A program made the translations under genes and the position numbers. A model generated the notes under the pieces. That model worked only from the letters and a program-made list of their open reading frames with translations, did not search any database and was not told the origin of the DNA. This document shows, piece by piece, positions 53,738 to 61,841 of a DNA stretch of 61,841 bases (positions within the stretch are counted from its first letter, which is position 1; each line of letters starts with the position of its first letter). The DNA comes from Planctomycetaceae bacterium (GTDB taxonomy: Bacteria > Planctomycetota > Phycisphaerae > Phycisphaerales > UBA1924): contig JAJTDF010000006.1 in NCBI GenBank assembly GCA_021294835.1, forward strand, positions 1 to 61,841, given 5' to 3'.

Positions 53738-56509
53738 ATGGGTTCAGCCCGGTGTGTTTCGCTCAGCGGCCGCGTTCTTCTGGCCGCGTGTGGTCTGGCC
53801 CTCTGCTCGCTGAAGCTCAGCCCGGCAGGCGCGCTGGGCAACGACAACCGCTCCATCCTCCAGTGGTTCGAGAACTCCTGGTCGGTGATCGAGTACCGCG
53901 CCCCCGACCTGTTCGTCACCGGCTATGGCGGCGTCTGGCTCCCCCCGCCCAGCATCGCCAGCTTCGGCTCCCCCGGCTACGACCCCTTCGACCGCTTCAA
54001 CCTCGGCCAGCCCGGCAACGAGACCATCTACGGCACCGAGGCCGACATGCGGGCGATGATCGCCGAACTCAAGCGGGCCGATACCGAGGTGTACTTCGAC
54101 ATCATCATGAACCACAACGGCGGGCGCACCTCCAACGCCGCCTTCATCGCCGACGGCGGCTGGCCCGGCTTCTATCTCCCCGGCACCTCCACCAACTTCT
54201 GGGGCGATTTCCACAACGGCCAGTTCCAGTCCATGGACCCGGGCGCTGCCAACTACAACCTCTTCGAGGGCGACCTGGTCGGCCTGATCGACATCAACCA
54301 GAGCAGCAACTTCCAGTTCATCCGCCACCCCATCGGTCCCGACTCCCGCAACATCCCCCCGGGCAACTTCCGCAACCGCCCCGACCCCGCCAACACGCGC
54401 TTCTACCCCGACCGCCAGCTCACCCCGCGCACCTTCGTCAACCCCGCCCCCAGGGGCGACGGCGTCACCTGGACGATCTACCCCTTCAACACCGCCAACC
54501 CCGCCGCCGGCGATCCGGTGGTCGAGAACGCCACCGCCCTGCTCGTGCGCTGGTGCCAGTGGATGCTCGATGACCTCAAGGTCGACGGCTTCCGTCTCGA
54601 CGCCGCCAAGCACATCCCCCAGTGGTTCTGGAACAACTTCTACGACCCCACCGTCTTCGGCCGCCGCCAGAAGCCCGACGGCACCTTCGGCACCCCGTTC
54701 TCCTTCGGCGAGAGCGTCGCCGGCAACGACTTCGTCCAGACCTACATCCGCATCGACGGCTTCGGCTACCGCGACGCCCTGGACCTCAACGAGGCCGGCC
54801 AGCTCCGCAACATCCTCAACGACGGCGGCTTCAACACCTGGCAGAACGCCGTCAACAGCTCCATCGACCTCCAGGACGACGGCTTCAACAACCGCACCCA
54901 GGGCGTCGGCCATGTCTTCAGCCACGACAACGGCTCGGTTGGCAACGGCTCCTCCGCGCCCGCCCTGCCCGATCCCTCCCGCTACGGCCTGCCCCAGAAC
55001 GCCTACGTCCTGTTCAAGTCCGCTCACCCGCTGGTGTTCTTCAACGGCCGCGAGATGCACTCCCGCTTCACCAACCGGGGCTTCTGGCCCCGCGAGGGCA
55101 ACCCCACCGCCCTGGGTGACCTGGACCAGAACCTCCGCCGCCTCGTCCAGGTGGCCAACGGACACGCCCGCGGCAACTTCTTCGTCCGCAACTCCACCGA
55201 CCCCGTCAACCCGTCCCTGGGCGACGTGCTGATCTTCGAACGCGGCAACGGCGTCGTCGGCAACGTGATCGTCGCGGTCAACGACCGCAACGACGCCGGC
55301 TTCCAGACCCGCTCGGTCGCCACCTCCTTCCCGCAGGGCACCCGCCTGCGTGAACTCTCCGGCAACGCCACCGACCCCGTCGTCGACCCCAGCGACAACA
55401 TCGCCGACACCATCGTCGTCGGCTCCGGCGGCCGCATCACCATCAACATCCCCAACAACACCTCCGTCACCGGCGTCGCCCACCGCCGCGGATACGTCGT
55501 CTATGGCCCCGCCGCCCCCGCCGGCACGCTGTCCTTCCGCCTCCCCGGCGGCAGCACCGCCATCAGTTCAGAGATCCCCGCCGACGCCGCCTCCGTGCCC
55601 TCCTGGCGCCGCCGCAACACCCCGATGACCATCATCTCGGCGCCCAGCTTCGAAATCCGACTGGACACCACCAAGGCCGACTCCCTGGACAGCAACTTCG
55701 ACGACTTCGCCGTCTTCCGCGTCAACGCCGGCTTCGTTGACCTCAACGGCAACGGCAGCTTCGACATGCCCGCCTCCGGCCTGGTCGACGGCGGCTACGA
55801 GCGCTTCCTCACCCAGAGCAACCCCATCTCCGGCCCAGGCGGCACCGGCACCGTCGGCACCTATCGCCAGCTCATCAGCACATCCCTGCTGCCCGAAGGC
55901 CCCAACTACGTCTCGGCCATCGCCTACCGCCGCCGCACCGACGGCGGCCTGCCGATCTACGGCGAGTTCCGCCGCGTCATCTACGTCGACCGCCTCCCCC
56001 CGCAGGCCGAATTGCTCGACAGCCAGGTCCCCATCGGCGGAGGCAACTTCGAATTCCGCGTCCGCGCTCTGGACCGCACCGTCAACCGCGTCCACCTGAT
56101 CCCCAACCTCCCCGTCGGGCAGGACCCCCTCGCCGCCGCCAACGACTCCAACGCCGCCACCCAGTACGACCGCTTCGAGTGGCGCCGCAACGTCGGCAAC
56201 CTGCCCGCCGGCAGCAACTCGCTCACCCTGGTCGCCTTTGAACTCTCCGGCAACAGCTTCGTCCAGCGCTACGACAACATCCAGGTTCTCATCGGCTCCG
56301 GCGACGTCGACGGCGACGGCCTGGTCACCATCGATGATCTCACCGCCCTGCTGCGCATACCCGTGCCCACACCCAGCAGCAGCCCGCAATACTCCTCCGC
56401 CGGCGACATGAACCGCAACGGCCAGATCGATCTCGGCGACCGCGCCCAGCTCGAGCAGACCGTCCTCCGCGCTCAGGAACTCCTCCGCATGCGCGGCCCG
56501 CAACGCTGA
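53738..56509 (+). CDS. Secreted GH13 alpha-amylase family hydrolase with dockerin-type end
   Basis: A 923-residue exported enzyme acting on alpha-glucans. After the signal peptide come the four GH13 regions: I DIIMNHNG (about 120), II GFRLDAAKH with the nucleophile Asp (about 288), III FSFGESV with the acid Glu (about 325), IV FSHDNGS (about 395). All catalytic residues are present. Beta-rich domains fill the middle. The end has two EF-hand-like repeats, GDVDGDGLVTIDDL and GDMNRNGQIDLGD, closer to a classical dockerin than the GC-type ones in this window. GGGAGA lies seven bases before the ATG at 53738. Confidence 0.92.
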   Translation: MGSARCVSLSGRVLLAACGLALCSLKLSPAGALGNDNRSILQWFENSWSVIEYRAPDLFVTGYGGVWLPPPSIASFGSPGYDPFDRFNLGQPGNETIYGTEADMRAMIAELKRADTEVYFDIIMNHNGGRTSNAAFIADGGWPGFYLPGTSTNFWGDFHNGQFQSMDPGAANYNLFEGDLVGLIDINQSSNFQFIRHPIGPDSRNIPPGNFRNRPDPANTRFYPDRQLTPRTFVNPAPRGDGVTWTIYPFNTANPAAGDPVVENATALLVRWCQWMLDDLKVDGFRLDAAKHIPQWFWNNFYDPTVFGRRQKPDGTFGTPFSFGESVAGNDFVQTYIRIDGFGYRDALDLNEAGQLRNILNDGGFNTWQNAVNSSIDLQDDGFNNRTQGVGHVFSHDNGSVGNGSSAPALPDPSRYGLPQNAYVLFKSAHPLVFFNGREMHSRFTNRGFWPREGNPTALGDLDQNLRRLVQVANGHARGNFFVRNSTDPVNPSLGDVLIFERGNGVVGNVIVAVNDRNDAGFQTRSVATSFPQGTRLRELSGNATDPVVDPSDNIADTIVVGSGGRITINIPNNTSVTGVAHRRGYVVYGPAAPAGTLSFRLPGGSTAISSEIPADAASVPSWRRRNTPMTIISAPSFEIRLDTTKADSLDSNFDDFAVFRVNAGFVDLNGNGSFDMPASGLVDGGYERFLTQSNPISGPGGTGTVGTYRQLISTSLLPEGPNYVSAIAYRRRTDGGLPIYGEFRRVIYVDRLPPQAELLDSQVPIGGGNFEFRVRALDRTVNRVHLIPNLPVGQDPLAAANDSNAATQYDRFEWRRNVGNLPAGSNSLTLVAFELSGNSFVQRYDNIQVLIGSGDVDGDGLVTIDDLTALLRIPVPTPSSSPQYSSAGDMNRNGQIDLGDRAQLEQTVLRAQELLRMRGPQR

Positions 56510-56600
56510 GCCTCCGGGCGGACCCGCCCGCCCTGGCGACCCCCGGCACAGCCCGCACGCACCGTCGCGTGCACCGGCTACGCTGCGCGCCGGCGTCGCC

Positions 56601-57554
56601 ATGGAACTCACCCCGCTCCGCTACTTCGTCGTCATCGCCGCCGCCGGGCACATGACCCGCGCCGCCCGCATCCTGCGCGTCTCCCAGCCCGCTCTCTCAG
56701 CAGCGGTCAAAAAGCTCGAGGCCGACCTGGGGACCGACCTCCTCCACCGCACCCCGCGCGGCGTCGAACTCACCGAGCCCGGCCGCGTCTTCCTCACCCA
56801 CGCTCAGGACATCGTCCGGCGGGCCGACACCGCCCGGCAGGATGTCCGCGAACTGGTCGGCCTGCAGACCGGCGTCATCCGCCTCGGCGGCGGAGCCACC
56901 GCCACCACCTACCTCCTGCCCCCCGCCGTCTCCGCCTTCCGCCGCCAGCACCCCGGCCTGCGCTTCTACGTCCGCGAGGCCGGCTCGGCCGCCATCGCCC
57001 AAGCCGTCTCCACCGGCGAGCTCGACCTGGGGATCGTCACGCTCCCCGCCGCACCGTCCAATGCCGCCCACGCCAACACCCCCTCCACCGCACCCCGCCG
57101 ACCGCCAAGCCCCGCCCGCCGCACACCCAAAGCCGAGGGGCTCGTCCTCACCCCGCTGGTGCAGGACGACCTCCGGCTGATCACCCCGCCGGGCCACCGC
57201 CTGGCCGGGCGTCGCGCCTTCCGCTGGGCCGACGTCGCCGGCGAGCCCTTCGTCGGCTTCGAGGCCGGAACCGCCGTCCGCGACGTCATCGACTCCGCCT
57301 CCACCGCCGCCGGCGTCACCCTCTCGGTGGTCATGGAACTCCGCTCCATCGAGTCCATCAAGCAGATGGTCGCCGCCGGCATCGGCGTCGGCCTGGTCTC
57401 CCGCTTCGCTCTGCCCACCGGCCAGGGCCTGGTCTGCAAAGACGGCCCCCTCTCCCGCTCCCTCGCCCTCGCCCGCTCCGCCTCCCGCATGCCCTCCCCG
57501 GCCGCCGCGGCCTTTCAGGCCATCCTCGCCCGCTCGCTGGCCACCTTCGCTTGA
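56601..57554 (+). CDS. LysR-family transcriptional regulator
   Basis: A 317-residue regulator. The N-terminal winged HTH (ELTPLRYFVVIAAAGHMTRAARILRVSQPALSAAVKKLE) is typical; the effector domain begins near residue 90 (GVIRLGGGATATTYLLPP). A Pro/Ser/Arg-rich insertion of about 35 residues (SNAAHANTPSTAPRRPPSP) interrupts the effector domain. It follows the amylase by 91 bases on the same strand and might regulate it, but LysR proteins usually act on divergent genes, and none is next to it. Confidence 0.9.
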   Translation: MELTPLRYFVVIAAAGHMTRAARILRVSQPALSAAVKKLEADLGTDLLHRTPRGVELTEPGRVFLTHAQDIVRRADTARQDVRELVGLQTGVIRLGGGATATTYLLPPAVSAFRRQHPGLRFYVREAGSAAIAQAVSTGELDLGIVTLPAAPSNAAHANTPSTAPRRPPSPARRTPKAEGLVLTPLVQDDLRLITPPGHRLAGRRAFRWADVAGEPFVGFEAGTAVRDVIDSASTAAGVTLSVVMELRSIESIKQMVAAGIGVGLVSRFALPTGQGLVCKDGPLSRSLALARSASRMPSPAAAAFQAILARSLATFA

Positions 57555-57567
57555 CGCGAGCCCTCAC

Positions 57568-57852
57568 TCACCACCCGGTCAGCACGCCCAGCACACCCAG
57601 CACCAGGCCCGAGCCGCACCACAGCGCCGCCCGCAGCCGCCAGCGCATCTGCCGGGCCGTGTACACCAGTTCGCCGTCATGGACCGCCGCCCGTCCGCAC
57701 TCCGGGCACCGCAGGCTCTCCAGCAGCGCCGCCATGTCATAGCCGCAGCCGACGCACCGCCTCGGGCCGGGCGGAAAGTCCTCCGTCCACACCGCCAAGG
57801 CGGCGACGCAACCCGCGCCAATCAGCGCTGCACCCAACGTCACCAGCACCAC
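57568..57852 (-). CDS. Small membrane protein with zinc ribbon
   Basis: About 95 residues from the GTG at 57852. A hydrophobic helix (VVLVTLGAALIGAGCVAALAV) is followed by a zinc ribbon, CVGCGYDMAALLESLRCPECG, and a second helix (AALWCGSGLVLGVLGVL). This layout recurs in Phycisphaerae, by my recollection. The frame runs to 57924 but that would overlap the neighbouring dockerin gene; the start is uncertain. Function unknown. Confidence 0.65.
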   Translation of the reverse strand: MVLVTLGAALIGAGCVAALAVWTEDFPPGPRRCVGCGYDMAALLESLRCPECGRAAVHDGELVYTARQMRWRLRAALWCGSGLVLGVLGVLTGW

Positions 57853-57877
57853 GGCCGAAGCACCCTGCCCAAGGCCG

Positions 57878-58855
57878 TTACGGACACCCCGCTGCGAACA
57901 GCGAGATGAACGCCACAAAGTCATCCCCGGTGATCAGTCCGTCCGGCACCGCCGGCGGACCGCCGATCCCCGTGATGTCCGACAGCGGATCGCCCGCCGA
58001 GAAGGCCGCGACGAACGCGTTGAAGTCGTCGCCGGTGATCAGCCCGTCCGGCAACGCCGGCGGTCCGCCCACGCCGGTCACATCAGCGAGGTTGCACGGC
58101 GTCGCAGGCCCGGTGAACGGCGCCGTGATCACGCGGAGGATCAGGCTCCGCTGTGCCGCCGGATACGCGATCCAGCGCGGCGGCGTGACGCCGTTGTCAA
58201 ACACCGGATTGAGGATTCCGGGCGAAGTCGCTGCGCTGCCCGTCGCATACACCAGCGAGGGGGACAGTGGGTTGCCGTCCGGAGCCCCGCCGATGTTGGT
58301 GTCGCTTTGGAACTGCAGGCCCACGGTGAAGGAGTCCACACCGGTGGGGATCACCGGCTGATCAGTCTCCGGGAACGCCACCGTCACCCACACCGCGTCG
58401 GCCGTCACATCGGTCGGCGCACCGGGCACCTGCAGCGGGTCGCTCTCAAAGAAGATCGTCGGCGTCTGCAGCACCGTCGAGCCCGAGGTCTGCAGCCGGC
58501 CCGTGCCCACGACGATGCCGTCCTGCAGCGTCGCGTCGAACGGAATGCCAAGCTGCGGGTAGAACCCCGAGGTCCACAGGAAACCCACCCGCGTGATCCG
58601 GAATGGCGGCTGCATGGGCGACAGGCTGTTCACCAGGAACGTCGTCGCCCCGATGTCGCCATAGCTGTAGCCGGCGGACACCGCCGCCGTCTGTCCGCTC
58701 TGGAAGTTCTCGTTCCGCCACAACGCCTCGCCCTGACCGGCCGAGAACGCGAAGGCGATGTTCGTGGTGGTGCCGGTCTGTGCGTTCGCTCCGCCCGCGC
58801 ACCACAGCACTGCACCCGCTCCCGCACACACCAACGCACTGGTCAGCTTCTTCAT
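57878..58855 (-). CDS. Secreted beta-rich protein with GC-type dockerin tail
   Basis: A 325-residue exported protein. Signal peptide MKKLTSALVCAGAGAVLWCAGG ends near ANAQ. Residues 25-250 are beta-rich, of unknown family. The C terminus has two repeats, DVTGVGG...DGLITGDDF and DITGIGG...DGLITGDDF, bracketed by Cys (PCNLAD at the front, AGCP at the end). ATG 58855 has GGAG seven bases upstream, so the longer open frame to 59263 is rejected. It ends 26 bases before the zinc-ribbon start on the same strand. Confidence 0.85.
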   Translation of the reverse strand: MKKLTSALVCAGAGAVLWCAGGANAQTGTTTNIAFAFSAGQGEALWRNENFQSGQTAAVSAGYSYGDIGATTFLVNSLSPMQPPFRITRVGFLWTSGFYPQLGIPFDATLQDGIVVGTGRLQTSGSTVLQTPTIFFESDPLQVPGAPTDVTADAVWVTVAFPETDQPVIPTGVDSFTVGLQFQSDTNIGGAPDGNPLSPSLVYATGSAATSPGILNPVFDNGVTPPRWIAYPAAQRSLILRVITAPFTGPATPCNLADVTGVGGPPALPDGLITGDDFNAFVAAFSAGDPLSDITGIGGPPAVPDGLITGDDFVAFISLFAAGCP

Positions 58856-59155
58856 GATCAAACTCCAAACGCGAGCCGCACGCCAAGAACCGCCGTCGCT
58901 CGCCGACAGGTCCTGGTTCACCTGCGTCGGCCGGTCCGCGATTGCGACGCCGCACGCAGGCAAAGGTGGGCCCAGGACCCGCCTACAAGATACTCCAATT
59001 GGTTCGCAGAACCAGCCTTCGGGGTTGCCCGCCGCTGTGGACAACCAGACGGCCCCCCGTCGCAACCCCTTCCGCCCCCCTCCCCGGCCCCTCCTCCCCC
59101 GGCCCCTCCCCAGTCCCGTCCCAGGGCTTCCAACCGCCCGCCTGCCAGGCCAAGC
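58856..59155. other. Gap without a recognised gene
   Basis: About 300 bases between the dockerin gene start and the tRNA-Gly terminator. C-rich on the plus strand from 59050 on. It presumably holds the dockerin gene's promoter, but I see no convincing -35/-10 pair. Confidence 0.4.
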
Positions 59156-59193
59156 CCAAAACGACACCGACCCAGCACTTCGGCTGGGTCGGT
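59156..59193 (-). terminator. Terminator after tRNA-Gly
   Basis: On the minus strand ACCGACCCAGC pairs with GCTGGGTCGGT (59166-59176 with 59183-59193, perfect 11 bp, six-base loop), followed by GTCGTTTT. It starts 12 bases past the tRNA 3' end. Confidence 0.85.
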
Positions 59194-59205
59194 CGTTTCG
59201 TTCAA

Positions 59206-59277
59206 AGCGGGCGAAGGGACTTGAACCCTCGACCCTCACGTTGGCAACGTGATGCTCTACCACTGAGCTACGCCCGC
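59206..59277 (-). tRNA. tRNA-Gly (anticodon GCC)
   Basis: 72-base cloverleaf on the minus strand. The acceptor is GCGGGCG with CGCCCGC, discriminator T. The anticodon stem is TCACG/CGTGA with loop TTGCCAA (anticodon GCC). The T arm contains GAGGG-TTCAAGT-CCCTT (one G-U pair). CCA is not encoded. Confidence 0.95.
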
Positions 59278-59451
59278 GTTGTCACTGCCCTTCCGACATC
59301 GGCCCTTCGGCCAAGCCGTCTGAGCAGCGGGGCGAAAGATAGATGGGCCCCTCCAACGAGTCAACCGCACCCCCCCTCCTCACATCACGCCCGGAGCAGC
59401 CCTCCCCCCTTCGCCCACCTCCCCGACCGGGGACACGACCGGTAAACCCCG

Positions 59452-59772
59452 TCAGCCCTGAACGTCAAGGTGCCCAGGTTCCGGCCCCCCCGGCTGCGTC
59501 CCATCAACCCGCTTTCCCAAGATCAACCGCCGCTTCTTCCGCTGGTTGGCTCCGTTTCCCAGCGTCTGGTCATCCGCCGCATGCACCGCTTCCACCGCCT
59601 GCGGGCCGGACACGACAATCTCCACGCTGTCGGCCACTGTGCGAACGCTCCCGGGGCCTTTGCTCACCGCCTTGCGCTCCGCCTTGCTGCGATCAATATG
59701 CGCACGCTCAGCAGCCATGCCCCCCGCCGCCGCCTGCGCCAAAATGGGGTTGATTGGAAATTGGCCGAACAT
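59452..59772 (-). CDS. Small protein of unknown function
   Basis: A 106-residue protein hidden in the tail of a much longer antisense open frame. It begins MFGQFPINPILAQAAAGG, then a basic helix (DRSKAERKAVSKGPG), a segment with SVEIVVSGPQAVEAVHAADD, and ends RKKRRLILGKRVDG and HLDVQG. It reads as a genuine, partly disordered protein, and I recall similar MFG..P-starting proteins in Phycisphaerae, but cannot check. An AT-rich GATAAAT lies just upstream of the ATG at 59772. The remainder of the longer frame is antisense to the transaldolase and is rejected. Confidence 0.6.
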   Translation of the reverse strand: MFGQFPINPILAQAAAGGMAAERAHIDRSKAERKAVSKGPGSVRTVADSVEIVVSGPQAVEAVHAADDQTLGNGANQRKKRRLILGKRVDGTQPGGPEPGHLDVQG

Positions 59773-60060
59773 GACAGATTTATCGGCAAGAAACCCACGC
59801 CAATGCCCAGTTTGTCCACACACGCAATCCCGGTGGTCTCGCGATAGAGGCACACCCCTCATCAACTCCCCCAGTTCCCACGCCTCCCATCGGTGCCACC
59901 GGATTTCACTCCGCACCCGCCCGATAAACCCTCCCGCCCCCCCAATCCGCCGACCGCCCCACGCTGTCCCTTGCCCCCCTACCCTCGCCCGAACATCCGC
60001 ACCCCTGCGTGCATTCGTCCATCCGCCCCTGCCAATCGCCCCCCCCCTTCGGAGTTTGCC
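59773..60060. other. Divergent gap upstream of transaldolase
   Basis: 288 bases between the two divergent genes. It holds the promoters for both, presumably, but only the GATAAAT box for the minus-strand gene stands out. The right half is C-rich. Confidence 0.4.
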
Positions 60061-60708
60061 ATGGAGTTGTACATCGACACCGCCAATCTCGACGAGATCA
60101 AAGAAGCCGCCGCGCTGGGCGTGCTCGATGGCGTGACCACCAACCCCTCGCTGATCGCCAAGGAGAAGGTCGATTACGGCAAGCGGCTCGCCGAGATCTG
60201 CGCTGTCGTGCAAGGCCCCGTCTCCGCCGAGGTCATCGCCACCGACTTCGCCGGCATGATGAAAGAGGGCGCCGAGCGGGCCAAGATCGCCCCCAACATC
60301 GTCGTCAAGCTCCCCATCACCGTCGACGGCCTCAAGGCCTGCAAGGCCATGAGCGACCAGGGCATCAAGACCAACATGACCCTGTGTTTCCAGCCCCTTC
60401 AGGCCCTCATGGTCGCCAAGGCCGGAGCCTTCCTGGTCAGCCCGTTCATCGGCCGCATCGATGACATCGCCGAGGACGGCATGGACCTGATCCACAACAT
60501 CCGGCAGATCTACGACAACTACGGCCTGAAGACCAAGATCCTCGCCGCCAGCGTCCGCCACCCCAAGCACATGGTGGACTGCGCCCTGGCCGGTGCCGAC
60601 GTCGCCACCGTGCCCTTCTCGGTCATCAAGGGCATGCTCAACCACCCGCTGACCGACGTGGGCCTGAAGAAGTTCCTCGAGGACTACAAGAAGGCCTTCG
60701 GCGGTTGA
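60061..60708 (+). CDS. Transaldolase (small, fructose-6-phosphate aldolase-like family)
   Basis: A TIM-barrel Schiff-base aldolase of 215 residues in the non-oxidative pentose phosphate pathway. MELYIDTANLDEIKEA, GVTTNPSLIAKE, the Schiff-base Lys83 in NIVVKLPIT, and MTLCFQPLQALMVAKAGA are present. The SPFIGRIDD segment has Phe129 where fructose-6-phosphate aldolases have Tyr, so true transaldolase activity is more likely by family knowledge. Length 215 is right for the TalC/MipB group. ATG at 60061 is unambiguous. Confidence 0.92.
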   Translation: MELYIDTANLDEIKEAAALGVLDGVTTNPSLIAKEKVDYGKRLAEICAVVQGPVSAEVIATDFAGMMKEGAERAKIAPNIVVKLPITVDGLKACKAMSDQGIKTNMTLCFQPLQALMVAKAGAFLVSPFIGRIDDIAEDGMDLIHNIRQIYDNYGLKTKILAASVRHPKHMVDCALAGADVATVPFSVIKGMLNHPLTDVGLKKFLEDYKKAFGG

Positions 60709-60784
60709 TCACCGCCACCGATCCGCTCTGCAGTTGAGAACAAGACTCATCACACCGCCAGCGTCATATTTTTGTACTTGACGC

Positions 60785-60812
60785 TTGACGCACCCGTTCG
60801 GCGGTGTATTCT
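60785..60812 (+). promoter_or_regulatory. Sigma70-like promoter
   Basis: TTGACG at 60785-60790 and TATTCT at 60807-60812 with a 16-base spacer. A second TTGACG lies seven bases upstream (60778-60783). It points to the small gene at 60883 and the terminator at 61178. Confidence 0.6.
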
Positions 60813-60882
60813 TCTGCCATGCACAGGCGGGCGGTCCGCATGTGCACATGCATCCGGTTCGGCCCTTTTTCGGAACGTCCCC

Positions 60883-61125
60883 ATGCGTCTCCACTCCCCC
60901 AACCCGCTGCTGATGACCGGCCTGAATGCCGGCCACCGGGTCAGCGATTGGGCGAGCGGCGTCGCAGGAACCGATTTCCGCTCAAGCCTCCGCCCCACCG
61001 AGTGCTTCAACCCCCAGCGCCGCTCTGATAAGGCCTCTTTCTCGCTGAATGCCAGCGAAATCAGCCCCACCAGTAGCGATCGCGACAACCCGACGCCCCC
61101 TCCGGCCTCCCCGATGGAACCTTGA
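60883..61125 (+). CDS. Small protein of unknown function
   Basis: An 80-residue frame beginning MRLHSPNPLLMTGLNAGHR, with SDWASGVAGTDF and a polar C terminus ending PPPASPMEP. Third codon positions are mostly G or C, as in real genes here. It has its own promoter (60785-60812) and terminator (61178-61213). A 9-bp hairpin, CCCCGATGG/CCATCGGGG (61109-61140), encloses the stop codon. No family recognised; the unit might instead be an RNA gene. Confidence 0.45.
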   Translation: MRLHSPNPLLMTGLNAGHRVSDWASGVAGTDFRSSLRPTECFNPQRRSDKASFSLNASEISPTSSDRDNPTPPPASPMEP

Positions 61126-61177
61126 CACAACCCATCGGGGGGAGCACCCCCCGACTCTGATCCCAACGATCATCGGC

Positions 61178-61213
61178 GGCTCCGGAGGCTCTCCTCCGGA
61201 GCCGTTTTCGTTT
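61178..61213 (+). terminator. Intrinsic terminator of the small transcription unit
   Basis: GGCTCCGGAGG (61178-61188), loop CTCT, CCTCCGGAGCC (61193-61203), then GTTTTCGTTT. Perfect 11-bp stem. Confidence 0.9.
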
Positions 61214-61841
61214 CCCGACGCCCCACCAGGGCACCCCGGGCAGCCACGCTCCGTCGGCGAGACCACCCCCGACCCCTCCCCGAACCCAGGCTGCCCTGTG
61301 CAGTCCTCGATATAACATGGAGACACACACATGCACTCAATTCAACTGACCTTCTAACGTCGAGCCTCAGGCTCATTCATTCACCCAGCAACGTCACATG
61401 ATGCGTCGGGCCCTTCGTGGGGGACGCACCATGCCGGCGGCCGCGATCGACCGCGCCGAGCGGGCCCGCACAGGGGGCTCGGCCGCTGGTCCGCCGCCTT
61501 GACAGCCCCCTGCTCGCAGGCCGCAACCCCGGCCGGGCCACAGCGCCCGACAGCCGACGGCCCCGAGCCCCCAGGCCTGGTTGGCCGGGCATGCAGAAAC
61601 CGGTGGGTGGCAGGACGCGACCGTCGCGGCGGGCCGAAAGGGGCCGCGACCTCGCCCCGCCCATCCGCCGGGCCGTTGCCCGCCCAGCCATGCTGAATCA
61701 CATGAACCGCACGCCGGTTCCTCACAGCGGGGTCGCTCCTGGTGCGTTGCCAGAAGCGGCCTCTTCCCAACCTCGCCCATCGCCGCGGCCCCTCTCAGCC
61801 GCATCGCGTTGGATATCGGCCGCGGGGCCCGGCCGTTTCGG
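61214..61841. other. No supported gene at right edge
   Basis: About 630 bases to the window end. Several overlapping open frames exist on the minus strand, all Arg/Gly/Pro-rich and low in credibility. A plus-strand frame from ATG 61690 stays open to the edge (MLNHMNRTPVPHSG) and could be the start of a gene that continues outside the window. No RNase P or tmRNA signature is found. Confidence 0.4.

Noticed and set aside
57853..57924. Longer N terminus for the zinc-ribbon protein
   Set aside because: It would overlap the end of the dockerin-tailed gene out of frame and adds a non-conserved Arg/Ser-rich leader.
59773..60645. N-terminal part of the long minus-strand frame over the transaldolase gene
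   Set aside because: It overlaps transaldolase in antisense and is compositionally a shadow; only the last 106 codons are kept as a gene.
61380..61804. Structured RNA (RNase P or tmRNA) or a coding frame at the right edge
   Set aside because: None of the conserved RNase P or tmRNA core sequences is present, and the overlapping Arg/Gly-rich frames do not resemble protein.

Overview
This 61.8 kb window is a very GC-rich bacterial chromosome segment. It most likely comes from a planctomycete of the class Phycisphaerae. The reasons are inferred from the sequence: secreted enzymes ending in tandem EF-hand-like modules of the planctomycete 'GC-type dockerin' kind, a small membrane protein with a CxxCGYD...CPECG zinc ribbon typical of that class, a ribosomal cluster lacking rpmD, rpsD, adk and map, and low-complexity Gly, Lys or Ala-rich tails on several ribosomal proteins. 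No prophage, CRISPR array or insertion sequence of a classical family is visible. The only mobile-type element is a REP-associated tyrosine transposase.

Layout. 1-3.9 kb: end of an unknown gene, rpsU, and a long proton-pumping pyrophosphatase with its own promoter and terminator. 3.9-5.1 kb: a RAYT transposase flanked on both sides by copies of a palindromic REP element. 5.1-7.7 kb: two minus-strand membrane proteins of unknown role, one apparently frameshifted, then a C-rich non-coding stretch. 7.7-19.3 kb: tRNA-Ala, an APC permease fused to a universal-stress domain, a C26 glutamine-amidotransferase-like hydrolase, a SWIM/SNF2 helicase pair, tRNA-Lys, Kdo transferase waaA, tRNA-Val and a CHAD-Ppx/GppA fusion. 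19.5-27.3 kb: two secreted peptidases (S8, M14) with C-terminal dockerin-like repeats, a dicarboxylate symporter and an ABC exporter. 27.3-33.5 kb: RodA and PBP2 for cell-wall elongation, then heme O synthase and SCO1 for cytochrome oxidase assembly, and a Cys-rich lipoprotein.

33.6-50.2 kb: the S10/spc/alpha ribosomal protein superoperon on the minus strand, in the order rpsJ-rplC-rplD-rplW-rplB-rpsS-rplV-rpsC-rplP-rpmC-rpsQ-rplN-rplX-rplE-rpsN-rpsH-rplF-rplR-rpsE-rplO, then secY-infA-rpmJ-rpsM-rpsK-rpoA-rplQ. A strong intrinsic terminator lies between rplO and secY, so the cluster is probably two transcription units. Several proteins deviate from the norm: L22 carries an N-terminal XRE-like helix-turn-helix region, S14 has the short zinc-type length but has lost three of four zinc ligands, and L17 has a large insertion.

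50.2-61.8 kb: a structured rpsJ leader, a secreted protein of unknown function, ruvB, a secreted GH13 amylase with a dockerin-type end, a LysR regulator, a zinc-ribbon membrane protein, another GC-dockerin secreted protein, tRNA-Gly, a small conserved-looking gene hidden inside a long antisense ORF, a transaldolase, and a promoter-to-terminator unit encoding a small unknown protein. The last 0.6 kb shows no gene I can support.

The most unusual material is (i) the dockerin-like secreted proteins, (ii) the HTH-L22 fusion and other ribosomal deviations, (iii) the REP/RAYT locus, (iv) a promoter embedded in a terminator-like hairpin before hppA, and (v) mutually exclusive hairpins upstream of ctaB. 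All functional calls are from reading the sequence; no database search was run.
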